NCBI RefSeq assembly: GCF_000739555.1
Contig: NZ_BBJN01000055.1
Coordinates: forward strand, 1 to 56,799
Direction of reading: 5' to 3'
DNA length: 56,799 bases
Source: Halolamina rubra
GTDB lineage: Archaea; Halobacteriota; Halobacteria; Halobacteriales; Haloferacaceae
Shown: positions 32,096-40,436 of the stretch, piece after piece
Numbering within the stretch: position 1 is the first letter of the stretch
Layout: each line of letters starts with the position of its first letter
Notes under the pieces: model-generated
What the model was told of the DNA's origin: nothing
The model's input: the letters and a program-made list of their open reading frames with translations, nothing else
The model's database searches: none
Translations under genes and position numbers: made by a program

Positions 32096-33519
32096 ATGAG
32101 TGCCATCGAGGACGTCCACGAGGAGTTGGACGCCGACGTCTCCGCCGAGGAGTTCGAGGAGATGGTGGCGGAGAAGGTCGAGGAGATGGGTGGCCTCGCG
32201 GACGACGAGACGGCGGCGATGCTCGTCGCCCACGAGCTCGAGGACGAGGGCGGCGAGGTCGAGAGCGTCGCCGACGTCGAACCGGGCATGGACGACGTGA
32301 AGTTCGTCGCCAAGCTCGTCTCGATCGGCGAGAAACGCACGTTCGAGCGCGACGGCGACCAGCCCGACGGCCAGGTCGTCAACACCGAGGTCGCCGACGA
32401 GTCCGGCCGGATCCGGCTCTCGCTGTGGGACGAGATGGCCGAGTCCGCCCTCGAAGAACTGGAAGAGGGCGACGTGCTCCGGATCGCGGGCCGGCCGAAG
32501 GAGGGGTACAACGGCGTCGAAGTCTCCGCGGACAAGGCCGAGATCGACCCCGACGTGGAGATCGACGTGTCGCTGTCCGACAGCTACACCGTCGAGGAGC
32601 TCTCGATGGGACTCTCGGACGTGACCCTCGTCGGGAAGCTGCTCGACGTGGACGACGACTACCGCACGTTCGACCGCGACGACGGCACCGAGGGCCGGGT
32701 CGGCAACGTCGCGATCGGCGACGAGACCGGCCGCATCCGCGTGACGCTCTGGGACGAGGGACCGACCTCCTCGAGGAGCTCGACGCGGGCGCCGTGGTCG
32801 AGGTCGTCGACGGCTACGTCCGCGAGCGCGAGGGCGACCTCGAACTCCACGTCGGCTCCCGCGGCACGATCGAGGAAGTCGACGAGGACGTGGAGTACGT
32901 CCCCGAGACGACCGACATCGACGAGGTGGAGATGGGCGACACCGTCGACATCGCCGGCGCGGTGATCGAGACCGACGAGAAGCGCACGTTCGACCGCGAC
33001 GACGGCTCGCAGGGGCAGGTCCGGAACGTCCGCGTGCGGGACGACACCGGCGACATCCGGGTCGCGCTCTGGGGCGAGAAGGCCGACCGGAGCATCGACC
33101 TCGCCGACCGCGTCGCGTTCACCGACGTGGAGATCCAGGACGGCTGGCAGGACGAGCTCGAGGCCTCCGCCGGCTGGCAGTCGACCGTCTCGATCCTCGA
33201 CGGCGAGGCCGACGTCGAGACGCCCGACGCCGGCGGCGAGAAGACGCCGCCGGCCGCCGACCAGGGCGGGCTCTCGGCGTTCGGCGAGGACGGCGACGGG
33301 GCCGACGAGCTCCGCGATGACGACGGATCCGGCGGCGACAGCGACGGCCAAGAGGTCGAGTTCACCGGCACGGTCGTCCAGTCGGGCAGCCCCGTCGTCG
33401 TCGACAACGGCGAGGAGACCCGAAGCGTCGAGACCGGCGAGAGCGTCCAGCTCGGCGAGGAAGTGACGGTCCGCGGCGTCGAGCGCGACGGCCGGATCGA
33501 CGCCGACGAACTGCTCTGA
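32096..33519 (+). pseudogene. Replication protein A (three OB folds), interrupted by a 1-nt frameshift
   Basis: Single-stranded-DNA binding protein for replication and repair. An N-terminal helical region precedes repeated OB folds with matching signatures: EKRTFERDGDQPDGQVVNTE, DDYRTFDRDDGTEGRVGN and EKRTFDRDDGSQGQVRN, each followed by a RIRLSLWDE-type strand. The frame breaks after VTLWDEG at about 32758-32761 and resumes as DLLEELDAGAVVEVVDGYV. One extra G in the run 32758-32760 restores WDEGTDLLEELDAG and a 474-residue protein of normal length. Everything after the break is well preserved, so a sequencing error or very recent mutation is likely. No RPA-associated gene follows, which fits a single-gene RPA2 type. 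Confidence 0.85.
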
Positions 33520-33549
33520 GCCGGCCGCGTTCGGGCCGGAGGGACACAC

Positions 33550-33556
33550 TTAGGTT
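33550..33556 (+). promoter_or_regulatory. TATA-like element of the Agl23-like gene
   Basis: TTAGGTTT-type sequence centred about 28 nt upstream of the ATG at 33580; supports that start for the two-gene unit 33580-36122. Confidence 0.4.
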
Positions 33557-33579
33557 TCGCCCGTTACACTCGCAGACCG

Positions 33580-35490
33580 ATGGATCGTTCCTCGCTCCCC
33601 GATGCCCTCCGCCGAACCGACGACACGGTCAGGGCGGTCGTCGCCGTCGTCGCGGCGGGGCTGGTCGCACGCCTGCTGTTTCTCGGCCAGCGCGTCGCTC
33701 ACTTCGACGAGGGACGCGTCGCCTACTGGGCGCTGCACTACCTCGAGACCGGCGAGATCAGCTACCGCTACATCGTCCACGGGCCGCTGGCGCAGTACGC
33801 GAACGCCTGGGTGTTCAGCGCCCTCGGCCCGACCGACTTCTCGATGCGCCTGTTCGTCGCCGTCGTCGGCGCGCTCCTCCCGCTGTCGGCGCTGCTGTTC
33901 CGCGGCCGCCTGAGCGACCTCGAGACGGTGCTGGTGGCCGTGTTGCTCTCGTTCAACCCGATCCTGCTGTACTACTCCCGGTTCTACCGGAGCTCGCTGC
34001 TGGTCGCGGCGTTCATGTTCGTCGCGTTCGGCTTCGGCCTCCGCGCGCTCGACGACGCCCGGCCGCGCCTGCTCTACCCCGCCTTCGCGTTCGGCGCGCT
34101 GGGCTTCGCGGCCAAGGAGAACGCGCTGGTGTACCTGATGTGCTGGGTCGGCGCCGGCGCGCTCCTGCTCGACTTCTCGCTGATGAACCCCCGGAACTAC
34201 GACTCGGGGCTCGACGCCGTCGCCGCCCGTGTCGACCCGTACGTCGACGCGCTCTCGGGCCCCGAGCGATCGACCGACGTGCTCCTCTGGGCGGCGGTGT
34301 CGGCGCTGACGCTGCTCGTGCTGGGCTACGCGGCCCTCTCGGGGTGGCCGCTGACCGCCAGCGTCGCCGCGCTGGTGCTGCTCGTCGCGGTGACGATGCT
34401 GGTCGACCTCGTCCACCCGGAGGGCGCGGCGATCCGCTGGGGCGGCGCGCTGCTGGGGAGCGTGGGGCTGTTCGTCCTGGTCTCGCTGTTCTTCTACGCG
34501 CCCCGGACCGTCGGCGCCGGCGTCGGCCTCTGGGACGCCGTGTTCGACCCCACCCGGCTCCCCGCCCTGCTCGACGCGACCTGGGGCGACATCCGGCCGG
34601 GGCTGGAGTACTGGTTCGGCGGCAGCGTCGAACCCAAATGCGGCAAGGAGACGGTGATCGGCGGCTACGTCTGCTTCCTCGAGCACACGTTCGGCGTGCT
34701 GGCGAACTACGCGCTCGTCGTCGTCCCGTTCGCCGCGGTTGGGTTCCTCGTCGCCCGCTACGGCGGCGACCGACCGCGCCCGCTGGTGATGTTCGCGGGC
34801 TACTGGGGGTTCGTCAGCATCCTCGGCTACCCGCTGGCGACGGACATCCGCGCCGGCTGGATCATGGTGAACGCGATCGTGCCGCTGGCGATCCCCGCCG
34901 CCGTCGCGCTGGCGCTGGTGGTCCGCACCGGCTGGCAGTCGCTGGCCGCCGAGGACCGCGTCGGCACGGTTGCGAGCGCGGCGCTGGTGGTGCTCGTCGT
35001 CGGCGCCATGCTCGTGCCGGCCGCGTCGGCCGCCTACGTCAGCCCCGCCGCCGACGACAACGAGCTCGTGCAGTACGCCCAGCCCCAGCAGGAGTTCCGA
35101 GCGACGTTCGACGACGTCGGCGCGATCGCGCCGACCCACGAGGGGACCGACCTCCTGATCTACGGTAGCGAGCTCGTCGTCGAACCCGGCACCGGCGGCG
35201 GGATGGCGCCGGAGTGTCTCAACCTCGGGCACGCGCTCCCCCTCCACTGGTACGTCGCCGCCGACGACGTGACCACCGAGTGCGCGTACAACGAAACCGA
35301 GCTCGAAAACCGGATCGAGGAGGACCGCCCCGCGGTCGTCATCGCCCACGTGAACCGCGACGGCGCGGTGACCGCCGCGCTGGAGGGCGAGGGCGACTAC
35401 GAGCGCCGGCGTCACCACCTCCGAACGATCGGGCGGGAGGTGGTCGTGTTCGTCGACGAGGACGCCCTCGCCGCGGCCGAGAGCCGATGA
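33580..35490 (+). CDS. Agl23-like membrane protein (TIGR03663 type, GT-C fold)
   Basis: 636 residues with about 11-13 transmembrane helices. The first luminal loop carries HFDEGRVAYWALHYLETG with the D43-E44 acidic pair typical of GT-C glycosyltransferases, followed by YIVHGPLAQY. The central AKENALVYL and HTFGVLANYA blocks are characteristic of the TIGR03663 family, linked to flippase activity or N-glycosylation in haloarchaea. The C-terminal 120 residues are extracytoplasmic. The stop overlaps the next gene by 4 nt (ATGA). Confidence 0.85.
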   Translation: MDRSSLPDALRRTDDTVRAVVAVVAAGLVARLLFLGQRVAHFDEGRVAYWALHYLETGEISYRYIVHGPLAQYANAWVFSALGPTDFSMRLFVAVVGALLPLSALLFRGRLSDLETVLVAVLLSFNPILLYYSRFYRSSLLVAAFMFVAFGFGLRALDDARPRLLYPAFAFGALGFAAKENALVYLMCWVGAGALLLDFSLMNPRNYDSGLDAVAARVDPYVDALSGPERSTDVLLWAAVSALTLLVLGYAALSGWPLTASVAALVLLVAVTMLVDLVHPEGAAIRWGGALLGSVGLFVLVSLFFYAPRTVGAGVGLWDAVFDPTRLPALLDATWGDIRPGLEYWFGGSVEPKCGKETVIGGYVCFLEHTFGVLANYALVVVPFAAVGFLVARYGGDRPRPLVMFAGYWGFVSILGYPLATDIRAGWIMVNAIVPLAIPAAVALALVVRTGWQSLAAEDRVGTVASAALVVLVVGAMLVPAASAAYVSPAADDNELVQYAQPQQEFRATFDDVGAIAPTHEGTDLLIYGSELVVEPGTGGGMAPECLNLGHALPLHWYVAADDVTTECAYNETELENRIEEDRPAVVIAHVNRDGAVTAALEGEGDYERRRHHLRTIGREVVVFVDEDALAAAESR

Positions 35491-36122
35491 CCACCGTCCT
35501 CGCCGGCGCGGCCGCGCACAACGCCGGCGAGTACGCCGTCGCCAGGGTGATCTGGGCGGGCGAGGCACCCGTGGATCCGGGCGCCGATCCCGACGACGCC
35601 AAGACAGCCGACGAGCCCAGCGACGACCTGCGCGACGGCCTCGCCGCCTTCGCGACCGCGGTGACCGCGAGCCGCCGCGGCGACTGGAGCTCGGCGCTCG
35701 ACGCGGCGACGGACGCGGAGCTGGCGCTCGATTCGCTCACGGAGGGTCGCGAGGTCGACCTCGGCCCGATCCGGCGCTGGCTGGCGGCGTTCGGCGCCGA
35801 CCCCGAAGTCGCCGAGCGCTCGCCGCCGCCGACGGTCGCCGTCGACGGCGACCGGCCGACCCCGGGTGAACTCCCGCTGTCGGCGGCGGCGGTCGTCGCC
35901 GGCGCCGTCGCGGCGGCCCGGGGCGACGACCCGGCTGTGGTCGCCGACGCGCTCCGGTTCGCCCGCGACGACGAGCGCCCCGAGAGCACGCGCTACGCGA
36001 CGTTCCTCCGGGACTACGCCGGCGCCGAGCCGAGCGGGCGGGCGATCGTGTTCGAGCGCCTCGCGGGCGTCGTCGCCCGGCAGCGACGGAAGGAGGACGA
36101 CGTGGAGGGGCTGTTCGAGTGA
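35487..36122 (+). CDS. DUF309-like haloarchaeal protein
   Basis: 211 residues, helical and acidic. The N-terminal AAAHNAGEYAVARVIWAGE resembles the NAGEY-x-AHE-W signature of DUF309, but the second catalytic-looking histidine is missing (ARVIW instead of AHEVWE). Later repeats of DGLAAFATAVTASRRGDWSSAL fit the same fold. It overlaps the Agl23-like gene by 4 nt, so it is co-translated with it. Function unknown; membrane or glycosylation link is inferred from the coupling only. Confidence 0.6.
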   Translation: MTTVLAGAAAHNAGEYAVARVIWAGEAPVDPGADPDDAKTADEPSDDLRDGLAAFATAVTASRRGDWSSALDAATDAELALDSLTEGREVDLGPIRRWLAAFGADPEVAERSPPPTVAVDGDRPTPGELPLSAAAVVAGAVAAARGDDPAVVADALRFARDDERPESTRYATFLRDYAGAEPSGRAIVFERLAGVVARQRRKEDDVEGLFE

Positions 36123-36147
36123 GCGCGTCGACGGGCGCCGACCGCGC

Positions 36148-36948
36148 TCAGTCGACGAGTTCGACGGGGTCGCCGACGCGGAGCGTCCGGCCGCGGTCAC
36201 GGTCGGGCACCCGGGCGATCAGCATCAGCGTGTAGAAGTGGTCGAACGCGTCGGCGTCGGCCCACTCGGGGAACGTCTCCTCGCGCCGCGTGACGAACCG
36301 CTCCCGGAACTCGGGGGTCGGCTCGCCGGTCTCGGGGTCGCGCTCGGGCACCACGCAGCGGGCGCACGGCGTCGCGCCCTCGAGCCGCAACCCGCCGACC
36401 TCGAACGCGGGGGCGTCGTCGCCGACGAAGCGGTCCTCCCAGAACGCCGGCACGCCCGATATCTCGAGGTTCGCCCGCAGGCGTCGCCGGGCGCTTTCGA
36501 CCGTCATCCCGTCGAACCACGAGGCGACCGCCTCGAGCGTGGCGGTGCTGACGACCGAGGGGCCCATCCCCCGGCGGTCGACGAAGCCGAGCGAGCCGTT
36601 CCGCCGGAGGGTGAGCTCGTGGTCGAACAGATCCGAGAACCACGTCGACGCGGCCTCGCGCTCGCTGTCGAGGTCGAACGTCCGGTGGTCGCTCCCGATC
36701 TCGAGGGTCAGCTCCGCGCTCTCGGGGTCGTACTCGGCGTCGAGCTCGTGGAAGCGGTCACTGTGTTTGGCGTTGAACACGCCGTTCTCGTGGGGGCTGC
36801 CGTCGACGTCGTCGTCCGCGTCGGCGTCGAACAGCGCGTACTCCCGGTCGCCGGCGAGCGTGCCGCCGTCGAGCAGCTCGGCGGCGTCGACCTCGACGGC
36901 GTCGAGCCCCTTGACTGGGTAGATCCGGACGCGTTCGAGTGTGGCCAT
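36148..36948 (-). CDS. MOSC-domain protein (mARC/YcbX type)
   Basis: 266 residues. N-terminal MOSC_N beta-barrel begins RIYPVKGLDAVEVD; the C-terminal MOSC domain has TPCARCVVPERDPETGE, where C195 should bind the molybdenum cofactor and C198 follows, and RANLEISGVPAFWED. Family members reduce N-hydroxylated compounds or carry sulfur to Moco enzymes. The ATG at 36948 precedes the first strand directly. A Moco-dependent oxidoreductase gene is elsewhere in the window (52785). Confidence 0.88.
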   Translation of the reverse strand: MATLERVRIYPVKGLDAVEVDAAELLDGGTLAGDREYALFDADADDDVDGSPHENGVFNAKHSDRFHELDAEYDPESAELTLEIGSDHRTFDLDSEREAASTWFSDLFDHELTLRRNGSLGFVDRRGMGPSVVSTATLEAVASWFDGMTVESARRRLRANLEISGVPAFWEDRFVGDDAPAFEVGGLRLEGATPCARCVVPERDPETGEPTPEFRERFVTRREETFPEWADADAFDHFYTLMLIARVPDRDRGRTLRVGDPVELVD

Positions 36949-37004
36949 GGGCGGAACAGGGCGGCCGGGGCCATAGGCGTTCGTCCCGACCACGTTCGCG
37001 TCCG

Positions 37005-37012
37005 CGCTTAAG
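37005..37012 (+). promoter_or_regulatory. TATA-like element of the peroxiredoxin gene
   Basis: CGCTTAAG, centred 29 nt upstream of the ATG at 37038; same core as the RHH-gene element at 22691-22697. Confidence 0.5.
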
Positions 37013-37037
37013 TGTCACTGGCCCGTACTGTCGGTCG

Positions 37038-37511
37038 ATGGTTTCCACCGGCGATCCCGCACCAGTGTTCACGGCGACGAGAGGGACGAGCGACCACGAG
37101 GCGTTCGACCTCGACGACCAGCTCGGCGACGGGCCGGTCGTGCTCGCCTTCTTCCCGGGGGCGTTCACGCCGCCCTGCACCAACGAGATGGTCGCGCTCC
37201 AGGCGCGGATCGACGCGTTCGAGTCGGCCGGCGCGACGGTGTTCGGCGTCAGCGCCGACTCGCCGTTCGCCCAGGGGGCCTTCCGGGACGAGCACGGCAT
37301 CGAGTTCGACCTCGTGAGCGACACGGCCGGCGAGGCGATCCGTGCGTACGGGCTGGAGATGGACATCCCGGATCTCGGCCTCTACGGCATCGCGAACCGC
37401 GCGGTGTTCGTGATCGACGACGAGGGGGCGGTGACGTACTCGTGGGTCGCCGACGACCCGACGAACGAACCGCCGTACGACGACGTGATCGCGGCGGCAG
37501 AAGGGGCGTAG
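37038..37511 (+). CDS. Peroxiredoxin, 1-Cys (AhpE-like)
   Basis: 157 residues, thioredoxin fold. FFPGAFTPPCTNEM holds the peroxidatic C47 and its T44. No second cysteine occurs anywhere in the protein, so it is a 1-Cys enzyme needing an external thiol, plausibly gamma-glutamylcysteine or thioredoxin. It reduces hydrogen peroxide or alkyl peroxides in the cytoplasm. It converges on azf with no spare base. Confidence 0.93.
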   Translation: MVSTGDPAPVFTATRGTSDHEAFDLDDQLGDGPVVLAFFPGAFTPPCTNEMVALQARIDAFESAGATVFGVSADSPFAQGAFRDEHGIEFDLVSDTAGEAIRAYGLEMDIPDLGLYGIANRAVFVIDDEGAVTYSWVADDPTNEPPYDDVIAAAEGA

Positions 37512-38306
37512 CTACTCGCCGTCGACTCCCTCTTTCGGCTCGCCCTCGAACGTGTACTCCGCGGAGTTGTCCACGGGCTCGTAGCCGAGCACTTCCTTCG
37601 CGCGCTCGATGGAGTAGTACTTGCGGTCGTTGTCGGAGATGCCGTAGACGATCTCGTAGCCGTAGTCGGCTCGCAGACAGCGGTCGAACAGGTGGGCGCA
37701 GTCGCGGTGGGAGAGCCACATCGCCTGCCCGCGCTCGTACTCCCGCGGGGGGTGGCCCTCGGTGAGGTTGCCGATCCGGACACAGACCACGTCGAGGTCG
37801 GCGTGGTCGTGGTAGTAGCGCCCGAGCGTCTCGCCGCTGGCCTTCGAGACGCCGTAGAGGTTCGACGGCCGGGGGAGCTCGCTGCCGTCGAGCCGGTAGT
37901 CGTCGTCGGTGCGGTACATCGCCGGCGTGCGCTCGTCGGTCTCGTAGGCGCCGACGGCGTGGTTCGAGGAGGCGAAGGCGACCTTCTCGACGCCCGTCTC
38001 GACCGCCGCCGAGAACACGGTCTGCGTGCCGTCGATGTTGTTCGCGAGCACCGAGTCCCACGGCGCGTCGGGCCGGGGGTCGCCCGCGAGGTGGATCACG
38101 GCGTTGCAGTCGGCCATCGCGTTCGCGACGGCCGCGTCGTCGGTCACGTCGGCGACGACCGTCGCGGACTCGGGGACGCCGTGGCGGCGGTCCTCGGGGA
38201 TCGGCTCCCGGTCGAGCAGTCGCCAGTCGTACTCGTCGGCGAGCCGGGAGAGGATCGCCTGCCCCACGCGGCCGCCGGCACCCGTCAGCAGGACCGGGTC
38301 GTCCAT
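37512..38306 (-). CDS. azf: NAD-dependent glucose-6-phosphate dehydrogenase, Azf-like
   Basis: 264 residues, extended SDR. GAGGRVG (9-15) binds NAD, Y151xxxK155 in NLYGVSKASGE is the catalytic pair, and FASSNHAVGAY (111-121) holds the serine. Segments IHLAGDPRPDAPWDSVL and RIGNLTEGHPP match my recollection of the haloarchaeal Azf, which oxidises glucose 6-phosphate and starts the oxidative pentose phosphate route in Haloferax. A sugar-nucleotide epimerase of the same fold cannot be excluded by eye. Confidence 0.75.
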   Translation of the reverse strand: MDDPVLLTGAGGRVGQAILSRLADEYDWRLLDREPIPEDRRHGVPESATVVADVTDDAAVANAMADCNAVIHLAGDPRPDAPWDSVLANNIDGTQTVFSAAVETGVEKVAFASSNHAVGAYETDERTPAMYRTDDDYRLDGSELPRPSNLYGVSKASGETLGRYYHDHADLDVVCVRIGNLTEGHPPREYERGQAMWLSHRDCAHLFDRCLRADYGYEIVYGISDNDRKYYSIERAKEVLGYEPVDNSAEYTFEGEPKEGVDGE

Positions 38307-38360
38307 TCGGTTGCGTATGCGGTTAGCGGGGGTAAATACGGTGCGGTCCGGCCGCCACAG

Positions 38361-38537
38361 TCAGCGGCCGTCGTCGCTCGCCTCGAGCGCGTCGACGCGG
38401 CGTTCGAGCCGGTCCAGTCGCTCGGCCTGTTCGGCCGTCGCCGCCTCGATCTCGGCGCTGATCGCGTGTCGCAGCCACACGTAGCCGAACGCGACGGCGA
38501 AGAAGCCGACGACGGGGAGGATCCAGAGTTCGACCAT
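38361..38537 (-). CDS. Small single-helix membrane protein with coiled-coil tail (58 aa)
   Basis: 58 residues: one transmembrane helix (ELWILPVVGFFAVAFGYVWL) followed by a heptad pattern EIEAATAEQAERLDRLERRVDALEAS. This shape is common for small haloarchaeal membrane proteins. The ATG at 38537 places the helix at the N-terminus. Function unknown; perhaps a membrane anchor or assembly factor. Confidence 0.65.
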   Translation of the reverse strand: MVELWILPVVGFFAVAFGYVWLRHAISAEIEAATAEQAERLDRLERRVDALEASDDGR

Positions 38538-38608
38538 ACCCCGGCATCTCGCCGCCGGCACAAAGCGCTCCCGACACCGCTTTCCCGCGTCGCTGCCGAC
38601 CCGCAGGC

Positions 38609-38959
38609 ATGACCGACGCGCCCACCGACGCCCAGCAGGCCTGCTTCGAGGCCGGCATCAAGTTCGGCTCGCTGTACCACCAGTTCGCCGGCACCCCCGT
38701 CTCGCCGGCCAGCACCGACAGCCTCGAGACGGCGATCGAGGAGGCGATCGAGAACCAGCCGTACTGCGAGTCCGTCGCCGTCGACGTGCTCGAGGACCGC
38801 GTCGCCGACGCGATCGACCACGACGAGGGGTACGCAGAGCTCACTGGCAGCCTCATGGAGGTCGAGATGCGCATCGACTACGAGGGGACCGAGGTACGGA
38901 CCCGGATGGCGATGGAGGACGGCTACCCGCGGATGCGGCTCGTCGCGATCGAGGACTGA
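38609..38959 (+). CDS. mptD: Archaeal dihydroneopterin aldolase
   Basis: 116 residues, normal for archaeal MptD (unrelated to FolB). The N-terminal ACFEAGIKFGSLYHQFAGTPVS is the family signature, and AIEEAIENQPYCESVAVDVLE follows. It cleaves dihydroneopterin to 6-hydroxymethyl-dihydropterin, an early step to methanopterin or folate. Two other pterin-type genes are in this window (a beta-RFAP-synthase-like gene at 7523 and a creatininase/ArfB-like gene at 39493), so a modified pterin pathway is plausible. Confidence 0.85.
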   Translation: MTDAPTDAQQACFEAGIKFGSLYHQFAGTPVSPASTDSLETAIEEAIENQPYCESVAVDVLEDRVADAIDHDEGYAELTGSLMEVEMRIDYEGTEVRTRMAMEDGYPRMRLVAIED

Positions 38960-39048
38960 CCGGGCGGGGTGAAACTGATCGGCGCTTCCCGGCTGATCTC
39001 CGGGCTGAACCGGTTTCGGCCGCCGTTTTCAGTTCCACTCTGTGGCGA

Positions 39049-39058
39049 CCTTTTTACC
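39049..39058 (+). promoter_or_regulatory. TATA-like element of the DUF5790 gene
   Basis: CCTTTTTACC, centred 28 nt upstream of the ATG at 39082; supports that start over an in-frame ATG 15 nt earlier. Confidence 0.5.
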
Positions 39059-39081
39059 ACACGGCCGTGCAATCTGTGGCC

Positions 39082-39492
39082 ATGAGTCAGACCACGTTCG
39101 ACGAGGACGACCTGTTCGGCGAGGCCGCCGCGGAGATGCGGGGGGAGGTCGAGAGCCACCTCGCGGACGCCCGCGAGTCGCTGCCGGCCGCCGACGCCGT
39201 CTGGGAGATCGAGTCCGACAACGCGCTCGGCGCGCTCAACTCCCTCAAGTCCGCGCTCGACACCGGCGACGCCGCCGACCACCTCCGGGCGGCGAAGAAG
39301 CAGTACGTGATGGGCGAGCGCGCCGACGCCTTCGAGGACGCCGACGATCTGGAAGCGGAGATCGACGACTTGGAGGCGCTCATCGAGGAGATCCAGGAGG
39401 CCCACGAGGACGTGAGCGACCTCGCGGGCACGCTGCCGGAGATCCGCTCCGAGCTGCAGGACGCCGCGGGCGGCGACGAGGACGACGAGTAG
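39082..39492 (+). CDS. DUF5790-type acidic helical protein
   Basis: 136 residues, about one third acidic, all helical: MSQTTFDEDDLFGEAAAEMRGEVESHL followed by a long heptad region (about 85-125, LEAEIDDLEALIEEIQEAHEDV). The start TTFDEDDLFGEAA and the following ESHLADAR are typical of the haloarchaeal DUF5790 family. A scaffold or nucleic-acid-mimic role is possible from the charge, but no function is known. It converges on the creatininase gene. Confidence 0.8.
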   Translation: MSQTTFDEDDLFGEAAAEMRGEVESHLADARESLPAADAVWEIESDNALGALNSLKSALDTGDAADHLRAAKKQYVMGERADAFEDADDLEAEIDDLEALIEEIQEAHEDVSDLAGTLPEIRSELQDAAGGDEDDE

Positions 39493-40227
39493 CTACGCGG
39501 TCCGCTCCCGGAGCGCCGCCAGCAGGTCGACCAGCGCGTCGGTCGCCAGTTCCTTCAGCTCTCTTCCCCGCGCAGCGTCGCCCTCGCTCGGGTCGCCGAC
39601 GACGCCGTTCTCGGTGAACTCGTCGCTGTCGACGGCGAGGTTGACGCCCGCGACCCAGTCGCCCCAGCGCTCGCTCCCGTGCTCGCGGGCCTCGTCGACG
39701 CGGTTCTCCCGGACGAGGTCGGGCTGTTCGTGTCGCAGGAACGCTGTCTCCAGTGGGCCGGCGTGGCCCATGTCGCCGCTGTGCTCGCCGACGGCGTCGA
39801 ACCAGGTGAACGGCGCGACCCGGGCCACCCCGTCGCGGGTCAGGCGGGCGGCGACCTCCCGGAGCGCGTCGACGTTGCCGCCGTGGCCGTTGGCCAGCAC
39901 GACCGCGTCCGGCCCGTCGCCGCCGGCGAGGCTCTCGACGGTCTCCCGGACGTACGCGCGGAACGTGTCCGGCGTCACCCAGAGCGTGCCGTCGAACGCG
40001 CGGTGTTCCTCGCTGATCCCGACCGGAATCGTCGGCGCGACCAGCACGGACTCGCCCGTCTCGGCCTCGTAGGCGTCGGCGCCGGCGTCGGCGACGGCCT
40101 CGGCGGTGAACGCGTCGGTCCCCAGCGGCGCGTGCGGACCGTGGCCCTCGGTCGAACCGACCGGGAGCACCGCGAGGTCGGCGTCGGCGTCGCGAACGTC
40201 GGTCCAGGTGGCGTCGGCGAGGCGCAT
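39493..40227 (-). CDS. Creatininase-family amidohydrolase (ArfB-like)
   Basis: 244 residues. Metal ligands are visible in GSTEGHGPHAPLGTD (24-38; E27, H29, D38) and LANGHGGNVDAL. Besides creatininase, this family includes archaeal ArfB, a deformylase for formylaminopyrimidine nucleotides made by GTP cyclohydrolase III, which feeds riboflavin and deazaflavin synthesis. With mptD nearby an ArfB role is reasonable, but mycofactocin-type peptidases share the same fold. The ATG at 40227 precedes the first helix. Confidence 0.82.
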   Translation of the reverse strand: MRLADATWTDVRDADADLAVLPVGSTEGHGPHAPLGTDAFTAEAVADAGADAYEAETGESVLVAPTIPVGISEEHRAFDGTLWVTPDTFRAYVRETVESLAGGDGPDAVVLANGHGGNVDALREVAARLTRDGVARVAPFTWFDAVGEHSGDMGHAGPLETAFLRHEQPDLVRENRVDEAREHGSERWGDWVAGVNLAVDSDEFTENGVVGDPSEGDAARGRELKELATDALVDLLAALRERTA

Positions 40228-40301
40228 ACCCGGCGGTGGGAGTGGCTGACGCTTGTAGGCTGTGGGTCCGGTGTCGCAGTGCAGAGGGGGATGGATTCAC
40301 A

Positions 40302-40434
40302 CAACTACGGCAGACGCTCCGAGGTTCCAGCACGAAGGCTGGAACCGGTCGCGAGCCGTAGTTGACTCCGCACAGCCACGGCAGACGCTCCGATCGAGCG
40401 GCCGACGCCGCTCGCTGTTCGCGAGCCGTGGCTG
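40302..40434. repeat. Two tandem nested-palindrome units (71-nt period)
   Basis: Unit 1: outer stem CAACTACGGC (40302-40311) with GCCGTAGTTG (40355-40364), inner hairpin GGTTCCAGC (40323-40331) with GCTGGAACC (40338-40346). Unit 2: CAGCCACGGC (40373-40382) with GCCGTGGCTG (40425-40434), inner CGAGCGGC (40395-40402) with GCCGCTCG (40407-40414). The single-stranded parts AGACGCTCCGA and CGCGA are shared while both arms vary in compensation. The array ends 3 nt before the stop codon of the VTT gene. Same family as 13761-13973. Confidence 0.85.
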
Positions 40435-40436
40435 GC

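Noticed and set aside
31999-32099. Small gene beginning MATKSRGRKPWHSG before RPA
   Set aside because: It overlaps the RPA promoter and start, ends within it, and shows no family signature or promoter of its own.
32740-32780. Programmed frameshift in RPA
   Set aside because: No slippery heptamer or downstream structure is evident, and two other genes have the same 1-nt gap; an indel error is simpler.
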